A model generated the notes under the pieces. It saw only the letters and a list, made by a program, of their open reading frames with translations. It was not told where the DNA came from and did not search any database. Shown piece by piece: positions 21,014 through 29,654 of a stretch of DNA of 46,119 bases. The stretch is from Pseudoxanthomonas sp. (GTDB lineage Bacteria; Pseudomonadota; Gammaproteobacteria; Xanthomonadales; Xanthomonadaceae), in the NCBI RefSeq assembly GCF_002863005.1, contig NZ_PKDG01000020.1, positions 1-46,119 on the forward strand, given 5' to 3'. How positions within the stretch are numbered: the stretch's first letter is position 1; each line of letters starts with the position of its first letter. The translations under genes were made by a program, and so were the position numbers.

Positions 21014-23097
21014 ACCGACATCTGTTTCCCGCCGCCCTGTTCCTGCTGGGTCTTGCCATCGTCGCCTGGATCGGGATCGGGTATATCGGCACGCACGCAC
21101 TCGGCGTGGTGGTCACCCTGGTGATCGGCCTGTGCTATGCCGCGGGCGCGCTGGAACTGCACCGCTACCGCCAGGCGACGGACACGTTGCGGCGCGCGGT
21201 GGCGGATACGTCCACCGCCGGCAATGGCCTGTCGACCTGGCTGGCGTCGTTACCGGCGAGCCTGCGCCCCTCGGTGCGCCAGCGCATCGAGGGCGAGCGC
21301 ACCGCGTTGCCCGCTCCGGCACTGACACCCTATCTGGTGGGGCTGCTGGTGCTGCTGGGCATGCTGGGCACGCTGCTGGGCATGATGGCAACGCTGCGCG
21401 GTACCGGTCTGGCGCTGGAAAGCGCGACCGACATCGATGCGATCCGCGGTTCGCTGGCCGCACCGGTCAAGGGACTGGGTTTCGCGTTCGGCACATCCAT
21501 CGCCGGCGTGGCCACGTCCGCCGTGCTCGGGCTGCTGGCCGCCCTGTGCCGGCGCGAGCGGCTGCAGGCCGTGCACCTGCTGGATGCCGAGATCGCGACG
21601 TCGCTGCATGTCCACTCGCAGTCGTTCAAGCGCGAAGAATCCTTCCGCCTGCTGCAACAGCAGGCTGCGCTGATGCCAGACCTGGTCGAACGCCTGCAGG
21701 CGATGGTCGCGTCGATCGAAACGCAGAACGCCGCCGCCGGCGAGCGGCTGATGGCCAGCCAGAGCGATTTCCATCATCGCACCGAAGCCGCGCAGGCGCA
21801 GTTGGCCAGCACGCTGGAAGGCGTGCTGAAGAACGGCGTCGACGCGAGCGCACGCGCCGTCGTGGCCGCGCTGCAACCGAGTACCGAGGCCACCCTGGCG
21901 GGTCTGGCGCGCGAGAGCAGCGCGATGCAGGCGACCGTCACGCAGGCGGTGCAGCGCCAACTTGACGGCTTGAACGCGGGCTTCGATGCCGCCAACGCCG
22001 CCGCGGCGGCGACCTGGACCACCGCCATCGCGCAGCAGCAGCGATCCAATGCGGCGCTCACCGACGAGATGCGGGCGCTGACCGATCGACTGTCAGGCAC
22101 GTTCGAAGCGCGCTCGTCCGCCTTGATCGAAGGTGTTGCGGCGCAGTTCCAGCAGAACGCCGCGACCCTGTCGGACCGCTGGGACCAAGCACTGGCGCGA
22201 CAGGACGCCGCCAGCGCCGGTATCGCCGCACGCCACGAGCAGGCCTTGGCTACCCACGTCGCAGACGTACAGCGCCATGCGAGCCAGTTGCTGGACGCCA
22301 TCGGCCACTCCCACGTCGCCGTACAGCAAGCACTGGCGTCGCAGGACGAGGCGCGTCTGGCCATCTGGGCGGAAAGGCTGGCCTCCACCGGCGCCTCGCT
22401 GCAGGCGCAATGGGAACAGGCCGGCGCGCAGACCGTCCGCCTGCAGCAGGACATCGGCGATGCACTGGCACGCACGTCGCACGAGATCACCGCCCAGGCC
22501 CAGGCGCATGCCACGCAGACCATCGCCGAGATCTCACAGCTGGTGCAGGCGGCTTCGGAAGCCCCGCGCGCCGCCGCCGACGTCATCGCCGAGCTTCGCC
22601 AGACGCTGTCCGACAGCATGGTCCGCGACACCGCCATGCTGCAGGAACGCAACCAGCTGATGGAAACGCTGCAGACGCTGCTCGATGCAGTGAACCACGC
22701 CTCTACCGAGCAGCGCGGCGCCATCGATGCCCTGGTCGCCACTTCGGCCGACCTCCTCGATCGCGTCGGCACCCGCTTCACCGATCGTGTCGAAGCCGAA
22801 ACGGACAAACTCGGCGGCATCGCCGCCCAGATCGCCGCGGGCGCCACCGAAGTGGCCAGCCTGGGCGACGCGCTCGGCACCGCCGTGCAGCGGTTTGGCC
22901 AGTCCAACGAAGCGTTGCTGGATCGCCTGCAGGGCATCGAAGGCGCGCTCGACCGGTCGCTCGCGCGCAGCGACGACCAACTGGCCTACTACGTGGCGCA
23001 GGCGCGCGAAGTCATCGATCTCAGCCTGGCCGCACAGCGGCAGATCACCCTCGACCTGCAGCAGTTGGGCGGCGCACAGCCGGCGGAAGCCGCGTGA
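21010..23097 (+). CDS. MotA/TolQ-like membrane protein with long cytoplasmic tail (DUF802)
   Basis: The protein has 695 residues. Four hydrophobic segments lie at about 5-27, 29-50, 106-129 and 152-180. The third (GLLVLLGMLGTLLGMMATLRG) and fourth (PVKGLGFAFGTSIAGVATS) have the small-residue pattern of MotA, TolQ and ExbB proton-channel subunits. Residues 185-695 are a very long Ala/Gln/Glu-rich helical tail with repeated segments (the DUF802 region) and no membrane segment. It should reach tens of nanometres into the cytoplasm if it is one coiled coil. The next gene encodes the matching MotB-type partner, overlapping as GTGA. The plan, a stator head plus a long tail, is that of ZorA, but the sequences are not obviously homologous by eye. 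Confidence 0.85.
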   Translation: MNRHLFPAALFLLGLAIVAWIGIGYIGTHALGVVVTLVIGLCYAAGALELHRYRQATDTLRRAVADTSTAGNGLSTWLASLPASLRPSVRQRIEGERTALPAPALTPYLVGLLVLLGMLGTLLGMMATLRGTGLALESATDIDAIRGSLAAPVKGLGFAFGTSIAGVATSAVLGLLAALCRRERLQAVHLLDAEIATSLHVHSQSFKREESFRLLQQQAALMPDLVERLQAMVASIETQNAAAGERLMASQSDFHHRTEAAQAQLASTLEGVLKNGVDASARAVVAALQPSTEATLAGLARESSAMQATVTQAVQRQLDGLNAGFDAANAAAAATWTTAIAQQQRSNAALTDEMRALTDRLSGTFEARSSALIEGVAAQFQQNAATLSDRWDQALARQDAASAGIAARHEQALATHVADVQRHASQLLDAIGHSHVAVQQALASQDEARLAIWAERLASTGASLQAQWEQAGAQTVRLQQDIGDALARTSHEITAQAQAHATQTIAEISQLVQAASEAPRAAADVIAELRQTLSDSMVRDTAMLQERNQLMETLQTLLDAVNHASTEQRGAIDALVATSADLLDRVGTRFTDRVEAETDKLGGIAAQIAAGATEVASLGDALGTAVQRFGQSNEALLDRLQGIEGALDRSLARSDDQLAYYVAQAREVIDLSLAAQRQITLDLQQLGGAQPAEAA

Positions 23098-23744
23098 GCG
23101 TCGAAACCGGAGACGACGCCGACCTCGGCGCGCCCGTCTGGGCGAGCTTCGGCGACCTGATGTCGGTGCTGCTGGGCGCCTTCGTACTCGTACTGGTCGG
23201 CGTGATCGCCGTGCAGGCGCAGTTGTCGCAACGGCTGGACGAGGAAGTGCGCCGGCGCGAGCTGGAGGCCCAGCAGCGCAAGGCGCTGGAAGAGGCACTT
23301 GCGGAACCGCTGGCCGAGGGGCGCGTCACGCTGGTAGACGGCCGCATCGGTATCCGCGGCAACGTGCTCTTCGCCCTGAACTCGGACCAGTTGCAGCCGG
23401 AGGGGCGCGAACTGCTGAAGGGGCTTGCGGCACCGCTCGCGGGCTACCTGCGTACGCGCGACGAAATCCTGATGGTCAGCGGGTTCACCGACGATCGCCA
23501 GGTCAGCGGCAACAACCGCCAGTTCGCCGACAACTGGGAACTGTCGGCACAGCGGTCGCTGACGGTCACCCGCACGCTGATCGCCGAGGGCGTGCCCTCT
23601 GGATCGGTATTCGCCGCCGCCTTCGGTGCGGAACAACCGGTGAGCGCCAACGACAGCGACGAAGGCCGCGCGCGCAACCGCCGCGTGGAGATCGCCCCGA
23701 TCCCCCGCCCCCCCAAGCGCGACGTCGCCCCGCATGGTCGGTGA
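23094..23744 (+). CDS. MotB/OmpA-type stator partner
   Basis: The protein has 216 residues and a GTG start overlapping the stop of the channel gene. A short cytoplasmic N-terminus leads to one membrane segment (about 19-42, ASFGDLMSVLLGAFVLVLVG). Asp21 in FGDLM lies at the place of the ion-carrying Asp of MotB. A coiled-coil linker (45-75) and a periplasmic OmpA-like peptidoglycan-binding domain (about 85-202) follow, with NWELSAQRSLTVTRTLI and the DEGRARNRRVEI motif. It should anchor the complex in the cell wall. The C-terminal Pro/Arg tail is short. With the preceding protein it makes a complete ion-driven stator. No flagellar or Tol gene is nearby. Confidence 0.88.
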   Translation: MSVETGDDADLGAPVWASFGDLMSVLLGAFVLVLVGVIAVQAQLSQRLDEEVRRRELEAQQRKALEEALAEPLAEGRVTLVDGRIGIRGNVLFALNSDQLQPEGRELLKGLAAPLAGYLRTRDEILMVSGFTDDRQVSGNNRQFADNWELSAQRSLTVTRTLIAEGVPSGSVFAAAFGAEQPVSANDSDEGRARNRRVEIAPIPRPPKRDVAPHGR

Positions 23745-24357
23745 CGCGCTCTCCGCGCCGGCCCGGTTGCAGGCGTGGCGCATGCGCGGCGCCGACCGCA
23801 TGGACCCCATGCGTTTCGCCTTCATCGATGCGCTCGCCTCGCGTGCCCGTGCGCACGAAGGCGAAGCCCGCCGCCTGCTCGATGCACGGCTGTCGGATCT
23901 GATCGCGTCCTACGCCGACGACCTCGATGCCTGGTCGCCGCGCGCGGCCACCGCACGCATGCGGGATGATGGCGCGCGTGCACTGCGGACGCTCGCGGCT
24001 GCCCTGCAACAGCGCACGCCGATCGCCTGCGCCGACGCGCCTTCACCGGGCCAGGCGCCCCCCGTACTCGACGAAGCCCGCCGCCTGTGGACACGCGTGC
24101 GCACGGACAGCCAGCTGCGCGCCACGCTCGACGACCTGCCTGCCGATGCCGGCCCGCTCAACTCGGCCACCCTTGTCCACCGCGCCCTGCATCTGATGCG
24201 CGACGTTTCTCCGGACTACGTGCAGCACTTCATCGCTTATGCCGACACCCTGTCGTCGTTGGAGCAGATGCAGCACGCACTCGCCGCGCTGACGCCTGGC
24301 GTTGCCGAAGGCGCCAAGCCCGCCGGCCGCAGTCGAACCCGGAAGCGCCGCGCCTGA
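23734..24357 (+). CDS. DUF2894 family protein, last gene of stator-like operon
   Basis: The protein has 207 residues. It starts with an ATG 11 nt inside the end of the MotB-like gene, so translation is coupled. The N-terminal part (LQAWRMRGADRMDPMRFAFIDALASRARAHEGEARRLLDARL) and the C-terminal LVHRALHLMRDVSPDYVQHFIAYADTLSSLEQM identify DUF2894. It is soluble and helical with a basic tail (GRSRTRKRRA). It is Arg-rich, which could mean contact with nucleic acid or with the channel tail, but I see no catalytic motif. The function is unknown. Confidence 0.8.
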   Translation: MVGDALSAPARLQAWRMRGADRMDPMRFAFIDALASRARAHEGEARRLLDARLSDLIASYADDLDAWSPRAATARMRDDGARALRTLAAALQQRTPIACADAPSPGQAPPVLDEARRLWTRVRTDSQLRATLDDLPADAGPLNSATLVHRALHLMRDVSPDYVQHFIAYADTLSSLEQMQHALAALTPGVAEGAKPAGRSRTRKRRA

Positions 24358-24449
24358 GGGTGTCATACGGTGTGAAGCGCGACGAACGACCGGCGTCGTG
24401 CCATCGCCCCTGACGTCGCGCGCACGGCATGTCCAGGCTGAGAATGCGG

Positions 24450-25733
24450 CTACTGCGCGGCCTCTGCATACAGCAGATACCGCTGCCGCAGCCTCTCGAA
24501 CTGCCGGAGCTCCGGCGTCCAGCGGGCCTCGATCGCTTCGATGGCATCGCCGCGCAGGATCGCCTCGCGCAGCCACGGCACGCCGGACAGCCGGTCGAAG
24601 AATGGCGGGTCGCCGGACAGGAAGGCGAAATCCTTCGGATGCTGCTCGTGCAACGCCTTCAGCACCGCAATGCCCGTGCGCACGGGGCGGAAGGCAGCGC
24701 GGTCGGTGATGTGCACCTGTACCCCGCCGCATGCCAGGCCCGCATGCTTCGAGAACGAGGGCGTGAACCAGGCGGCACGGAAACGCGCACCCGGCAGTCG
24801 CAGGGCGTTGAGGCGGTCGGCGAGCGCGCGTGCATCCACCCACGGCGCACCCAGCATTTCGAACGGACGCGTGGTGCCCCGCCCTTCCGACACGTTGGTG
24901 CCTTCCAGCAGGCCCAGGCCGGGATAGACGAGCGCCGTGTCCGGCGTCGGCATGTTCGGCGACGGCGGTACCCAGGGCAGCGCCTCGCGCAGCGGCTCCT
25001 CGCCGCGCCGCCACCCCTCCATCGCCACGACATGCAGGTCCGCGCCGATACCGAATTCGGTGTTGAACAGCAGGGCCAGTTCGCCCAGCGTCATGCCGTG
25101 GCGCAGCGGAATCGGGAACAGGCCGACGAACGAGGCCAGCGAGGGATCCAGGACCGGCCCCTCCACCCGCAGGCCTCCAAGGGGGTCGGGACGGTCGGCC
25201 ACGACGACCGGGATGCCGCCGCGCTTCGCCGCCCGCATCACCCCCGCCAGCGTGTAGGGATAGGTATAGAAGCGCGTGCCCACGTCCTGGATGTCGAACA
25301 CGATCACGTCGATGCCGGCCAGCATCGCCGCCGTCGGCTCACGGTGTTCGCCATACAGGCTGTGCACCGGCAGGCCGGTACCGGGGTCGCGCGACGAGGC
25401 GACCTTGTCGCCCGCCTGTACATCGCCACGCACGCCATGCTCGGGGCCGAACAGGGCGACCAGTGCGACGTCGGGATGGGCGGCAAGACGATCGATGTCG
25501 CTGCGCAACTGGCGGTCCACGCCGGTGGCGTTGGTCACCAGGGCCACCCGCTTGCCGCGCAACAGGTCCAGCCGCTGTTCCAGCAGCACGTCGATGCCGA
25601 GCCGAGGAAGCGCATCGTCGCCGGCCAGCGCGACGGCACCGGGCGCCGCGCAGGCCAGGCACAGCAGCGCCCGCGCGGCGAAGGTACGGGACGCGCGCAG
25701 TGCAGCGTGCAGCGGACGACGGAACCGAGCCAT
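24450..25733 (-). CDS. secreted DUF1343/NamZ-type exo-beta-N-acetylmuramidase
   Basis: The protein has 427 residues from the ATG preceded by GGTGATG; a GTG ten codons earlier is less likely. An N-terminal export signal (MARFRRPLHAALRASRTFAARALLCLACAAPGAVALA) precedes the domain. Family motifs are FGPEHGVRGDVQAGDKV (about 110), VFDIQDVGTRFYTY, ADRPDPLGG and EGTNVSEGRGTTRPFE. The DUF1343 family was renamed NamZ after members were shown to release terminal MurNAc from glycan strands. It is divergent from a MurQ-like gene with 108 nt between starts, which fits amino-sugar recovery. Activity on MurNAc is inferred from the family. Confidence 0.88.
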   Translation of the reverse strand: MARFRRPLHAALRASRTFAARALLCLACAAPGAVALAGDDALPRLGIDVLLEQRLDLLRGKRVALVTNATGVDRQLRSDIDRLAAHPDVALVALFGPEHGVRGDVQAGDKVASSRDPGTGLPVHSLYGEHREPTAAMLAGIDVIVFDIQDVGTRFYTYPYTLAGVMRAAKRGGIPVVVADRPDPLGGLRVEGPVLDPSLASFVGLFPIPLRHGMTLGELALLFNTEFGIGADLHVVAMEGWRRGEEPLREALPWVPPSPNMPTPDTALVYPGLGLLEGTNVSEGRGTTRPFEMLGAPWVDARALADRLNALRLPGARFRAAWFTPSFSKHAGLACGGVQVHITDRAAFRPVRTGIAVLKALHEQHPKDFAFLSGDPPFFDRLSGVPWLREAILRGDAIEAIEARWTPELRQFERLRQRYLLYAEAAQ

Positions 25734-25841
25734 AGTGTCATCACCGTTTGCTATCGTTGTCACGACGATAGCAGCCTGCGTCGGGCGCCGCGCGAAAGTC
25801 GCCGGTACCGACGCCGTCTTCCGTTGTCAGTGAGGGATCCG

Positions 25842-27917
25842 ATGTCCCGTACGGCGAAACGCATCATGCGCAGCATGTCTTTCCTTGTCATGGCCGGCGT
25901 GCTGGCCCCTGCAGCATCGCAGTCCGCACCGAACAGGCTCGGCGTGGCGCCCTCGGCGCAGTCGCAGGATTTCGTGGCGAACAAGCAGCAGTTCCAGCTG
26001 CACAGCCTGCTCACCGAACAGCGGCATCCGCGCAGCGTCGACCTGAGCACGCGCATCGACGCCGACACCGCGGATGGCCTCGCCTCGCTGCTGGCGGTGG
26101 ACGAAGACATCGCGCTTGCGCTGCAGGGAGTGGCCGACGACCCTGCCCGGCTGGCGACCCTGGAAGCCGCATCGCGCGAGATCACCCGCGCGCTGCGGGA
26201 AGGCCATCGCTTGTACTTCTACGGCACCGGTTCGACGGGACGCCTGGCCGAAACCATCGAGAGCGGCCTCTGGCGCCCGTTCTGGCAACGCACAGCCCGC
26301 TCGCCCGTCATGGCGAAGATCGAGGCCCGCTATCGGGGCCTGAGCGAGCGCGTGCGCGGCGAGATCACCGGTGGCGACCGCGCCCTGATCGCCTCGCTGG
26401 AAGGCTTCGAGGACATCCCCGAGATCGGCCGCCTGCAGTTGCAGGACAACGACATCCGGCCCGGCGACCTGGTCTTCGCCGTCACCGAAGGGGGCGAAAC
26501 CTCCGCCGTGATCGGCACCGCGCTGGCGGCCGCCGACCAGGCCGGCGCCGACGCACGACGCACCTGGTTCGTCTACAACAATCCCGATGCGGTACTGCGG
26601 CCGTTCGAACGCAGCCGCCGCGTGCTGGACGATCCGCGGATCACCAAGATCCCGTTGCCGACCGGACCCCAGGCGATCACCGGGTCCACGCGCATGCAGG
26701 CCACCACCACCAGCCTGTATGTGCTGGGCGTGGTGCTGGAAGATGCGACGCGTGCGTTGCTGCGCGACGTACTTTCGCCCGGCGAACTCGCCTCGCTCGG
26801 CTTCAACGACGCCGGCATCGGCGATCGCCTGCGCGGCTTCGCCACGCTGCAGCAGACCGCCGCGGCCGCCGCGCCGAAACTCGCCGCCTGGACCGACCGC
26901 GAAGCCCGGAGCTATGCGAACGGCCGACGTGCGACCTACCTGGCCACGCGCGCACTCATGCCGGTGTTCGTCGACGTGACCGAACGGGCGCCGACCTTCC
27001 GGCTCGGCCCGCTCGATCCGGTGAACGCGACCGAGCGCCGCTCCTGGATCCAGGTATGGACGCCCGCGACCGATGGCGCACAGGCGTGGCAGGCGTTGCT
27101 GCACCGGCCATTCCACGGCCTCGACAAGGCGCTGTACCTTCCGCCGTTCGAGCACGGCATACACGATCCGTATCTGCGGGAAGCCGCGTTGCGGGGGCTG
27201 GCCAACGCGGGAGACGAGCAGCAGGCGCTCTACGATCTGTCGTACTCACCGGCCAACATGCAGCGCAATGCACCGGCGGCGGGCGATTCCGGTGCGCTGA
27301 TCCTGCTGGGCGACGAACCGCACGCGCAGGCGAACAGCCGATGGCTCGACGCCGCCGCAGCGGCAGGCGCCGAGCTGGTGCTTGTGTCCGTGTCGGCGCG
27401 GCCGCTCGCACCGGACGTGCTGCGCGATCTTGACGCCCTGCCCCGTGACGTGCCGGTGATCGCAGTGACGGTGCCGCAGCGCGATGCGTTCGAGCTCAAC
27501 CAGACCATCGTGCTGAAGATGCTGCTCAATGCGCACTCCACCGGCGTGATGGCCAAGCGCGGACGCGTGGTCGGCAACACGATGACCAGCGTGCAGCCCG
27601 GCAATCTGAAGCTGATCGGCCGCGCAACGTGGCTGATCCTGTCGCACGTCAACGCAGTGCTTGAGACTCCCGCGTGGCGCGCCGCGCATGGCATCACGGC
27701 ACCCCTGACCTATGCAGAAGCCAATGCCGTGCTGTTCGATGCCATCGAGCAGCGCCGCAATGTAGCGGGCGCTGCGGGCCTGCCGGAAGTCGAACTGTCG
27801 GTCGTGGCGACCCTCGAGGCGCTGAAGCGCGGAGCGCCGGTCGACTGGACAGCCGCAGCGACGCGACTGCGCGCGGACGGCCTGAACCGCTACCTTGCGG
27901 GCTACGCAGCGCCATGA
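25842..27917 (+). CDS. exported double-SIS MurQ/GCKR-like sugar-phosphate protein
   Basis: The protein has 691 residues; the start is backed by GAGGGA five nt upstream. The N-terminus MSRTAKRIMRSMSFLVMAGVLAPAASQSA looks like a signal peptide, surprising for this fold. The first SIS half (about 55-310) shows FYGTGSTGRLAETIESG, PGDLVFAVTEGGETSAVIG and PTGPQAITGSTRMQATT, the MurQ family signature. Glu140 and Glu187 fall where the two active-site glutamates of E. coli MurQ are expected. The second half holds a weaker SIS region and TGVMAKRGRVVGNTMTSVQPGNLKL near 565-590. The double length is like animal GCKR rather than the roughly 300-residue MurQ. Either a secreted etherase or a binding protein is possible. 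Confidence 0.8.
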   Translation: MSRTAKRIMRSMSFLVMAGVLAPAASQSAPNRLGVAPSAQSQDFVANKQQFQLHSLLTEQRHPRSVDLSTRIDADTADGLASLLAVDEDIALALQGVADDPARLATLEAASREITRALREGHRLYFYGTGSTGRLAETIESGLWRPFWQRTARSPVMAKIEARYRGLSERVRGEITGGDRALIASLEGFEDIPEIGRLQLQDNDIRPGDLVFAVTEGGETSAVIGTALAAADQAGADARRTWFVYNNPDAVLRPFERSRRVLDDPRITKIPLPTGPQAITGSTRMQATTTSLYVLGVVLEDATRALLRDVLSPGELASLGFNDAGIGDRLRGFATLQQTAAAAAPKLAAWTDREARSYANGRRATYLATRALMPVFVDVTERAPTFRLGPLDPVNATERRSWIQVWTPATDGAQAWQALLHRPFHGLDKALYLPPFEHGIHDPYLREAALRGLANAGDEQQALYDLSYSPANMQRNAPAAGDSGALILLGDEPHAQANSRWLDAAAAAGAELVLVSVSARPLAPDVLRDLDALPRDVPVIAVTVPQRDAFELNQTIVLKMLLNAHSTGVMAKRGRVVGNTMTSVQPGNLKLIGRATWLILSHVNAVLETPAWRAAHGITAPLTYAEANAVLFDAIEQRRNVAGAAGLPEVELSVVATLEALKRGAPVDWTAAATRLRADGLNRYLAGYAAP

Positions 27918-27977
27918 CGTCGAACGTGCGCATCGCATCGCCGATGAGGTAGGAAAACCCTGATTTTTCATGAACAC

Positions 27978-27992
27978 GGGGCGTAACGCCCC
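27978..27992. repeat. short inverted repeat behind the MurQ-like gene
   Basis: GGGGCG, TAA and CGCCCC form a tight 6-bp hairpin in the 156-nt gap before the next gene. No T-run follows on either strand, so termination is uncertain. Nothing else is recognisable in this gap apart from the AAGGA ribosome site of the downstream gene. Confidence 0.4.
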
Positions 27993-28073
27993 GGCGTGTG
28001 TCCGTCGCACCCATGACGCGGCGTTGTTCCTGGTGCAGGAGGGATCCTCAGCCACCCAGCCAAGGACAGCACC

Positions 28074-29654
28074 ATGCCCATCATCGATACACCCCTGACG
28101 ATAGAAAACCTGCGTCACCTGGAACTGCGCGAACGCTTCCGCGACGACTGGCGCATCAACCCCGAGATCTACTGGCCGTTCCTCCGTCCCTGCACCGTCA
28201 AGCTGCTGCTGGTCGCCGATGGCGGCCTGGACTTCTCCGAAGGCGATTTCGGCCTGTCCACCTTCGTGCGCTCGCTGCTCGCCATGCCGGGACGCCATGC
28301 ACGCTTCGAGATCACGCTGGCGCATATCAACAGCGTGGCCGGCAGCCAGTTGATGTCCGCCGAAACACGCATCGCCCAGCGCATCCCGTCCTTCAAGTTC
28401 GACAATGCCGCGCATTTCGGCACCGCCATGTACGACGCGGTCTTCCTGTTCGGCATCAGCACCGGCTACGGCGGCAGCCGTGGCGCCGGGTATCCGTCGG
28501 ATCGATTGTCCGACAACGAGCTGCGCGCGTTGACGCAGTTCATGAATGCCGGCGGGGGCGTGTTCGCCACCGGCGACCACGGCGCGCTGGGCAAGGCGCT
28601 GTGCCATGCGATCCCGCGCGCCCGCGGCATGCGCCGCTGGGAATCCACGAGCGGCGGCGAAGACGAAGTCAGCATGGCCGGGCCTCGTCGCAACGACACC
28701 AACCGGCCGCCGGGCGTGTCTTCCTTCGAAGACCAGTCCGACGATGTGCCACAGACCATCCAGCCGCGCATGTACTCGCGGCGCAACGGGCTGTTCCGCT
28801 ACAACTACCCGCACCCGCTGCTGTGCGGCCCGCGCGGCGTGATCCGCGTGATGCCCGATCATCCCCACGAAGGCGAATGCCTCGAGCCGACGTCGACGGG
28901 CGCGAACCTCAACTTCGGTGGTGCACTGGGCGCGGAGTATCCCGCCGCCACCGACGGCGGCCCGCGCCCCCTGCCCGAGCTTGTCTCCTGGAACAGCGTG
29001 CTCGGCGGCACGCGTTCCGGCGGAAAGCAGCCGACCCAGTCGCAGACCTTCGGCGGCATCTGCGCCTACGACGGCCACCGCGCCGGCATCGGCCGCGTGG
29101 TCACCGATGCGACCTGGCACCACTTCGTCAACGTCAACCTGATCGGCCTGTTCAACGACAGCGGCCTGACGCCCGGGAATGTGTGGCGCAACGGCTTCCT
29201 GTCGTCGGCCAGCGGGCAGGCGCATTTCGAGGAGATCAAGTCCTACTACCGCAACCTCGCGGTGTGGTTGTCGCGGCCCGAGCGCATCCGCTGCATGAAC
29301 TCGCGCCTGTACTGGACGCTGCTGTGGGACGAACGCGTGATGGAAGCGGTACTGACCACGACCGACATTCCGCTGGCCAAGCTCGACCTGGGCGCAATCC
29401 GCCTGATCGGCCAGCATGCGCGCGACGTGCTTGGTCGCTTCGCTGGCCGTTGCCAGGGTGTCCGGCTTGCGCTCGACCTGCTGTACGAACGCCTGCCGCC
29501 GCTGATCCCCGAGATCGATCCGTGGTGGCCCGAACCGGATCCGCTGCGGGAGAAGTTCGATGGCGTGGAATGGCTGGATGGCACGCAGTTGTTCGACATC
29601 GCCATCGGCAGCGCGCTGGTGGCCCTGCGCGAAGCCTTCCCGGAGCCCGACTAG
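28074..29654 (+). CDS. large conserved-looking protein of unknown function, ending at an in-frame TAG
   Basis: The protein has 526 residues with AAGGA eight nt before the ATG. I do not recognise the family. There is no signal peptide or membrane segment. The region 45-190 alternates strands and helices (VKLLLVADGGLDFSEGDFGLS, MYDAVFLFGISTGYGG, LTQFMNAGGGVFATGDHGALGKAL) in a way that recalls the class I amidotransferase/ThuA flavodoxin-like fold; GVFATGDHG would occupy the nucleophile elbow but has no Cys there. Later parts contain many His, Trp and Gly residues (DATWHHFVNVNLIGLFND). The frame stops at TAG and then stays open for 53 more codons, so the true product may be longer. Confidence 0.7.
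   Translation: MPIIDTPLTIENLRHLELRERFRDDWRINPEIYWPFLRPCTVKLLLVADGGLDFSEGDFGLSTFVRSLLAMPGRHARFEITLAHINSVAGSQLMSAETRIAQRIPSFKFDNAAHFGTAMYDAVFLFGISTGYGGSRGAGYPSDRLSDNELRALTQFMNAGGGVFATGDHGALGKALCHAIPRARGMRRWESTSGGEDEVSMAGPRRNDTNRPPGVSSFEDQSDDVPQTIQPRMYSRRNGLFRYNYPHPLLCGPRGVIRVMPDHPHEGECLEPTSTGANLNFGGALGAEYPAATDGGPRPLPELVSWNSVLGGTRSGGKQPTQSQTFGGICAYDGHRAGIGRVVTDATWHHFVNVNLIGLFNDSGLTPGNVWRNGFLSSASGQAHFEEIKSYYRNLAVWLSRPERIRCMNSRLYWTLLWDERVMEAVLTTTDIPLAKLDLGAIRLIGQHARDVLGRFAGRCQGVRLALDLLYERLPPLIPEIDPWWPEPDPLREKFDGVEWLDGTQLFDIAIGSALVALREAFPEPD

Noticed and set aside
23094..23744. Calling the OmpA-like protein a plain outer membrane protein.
   Set aside because: It has a single N-terminal membrane helix with an Asp and no signal cleavage or lipobox, and it is coupled to a MotA-like gene.
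20348..24357. Naming the operon a Zorya system outright.
   Set aside because: The ZorC, ZorD or ZorE effectors are missing and similarity of the channel proteins was judged only by architecture.
20254..24449. A prophage or genomic island integrated at ssrA.
   Set aside because: No integrase, phage gene, duplicated tmRNA end or composition shift could be found.
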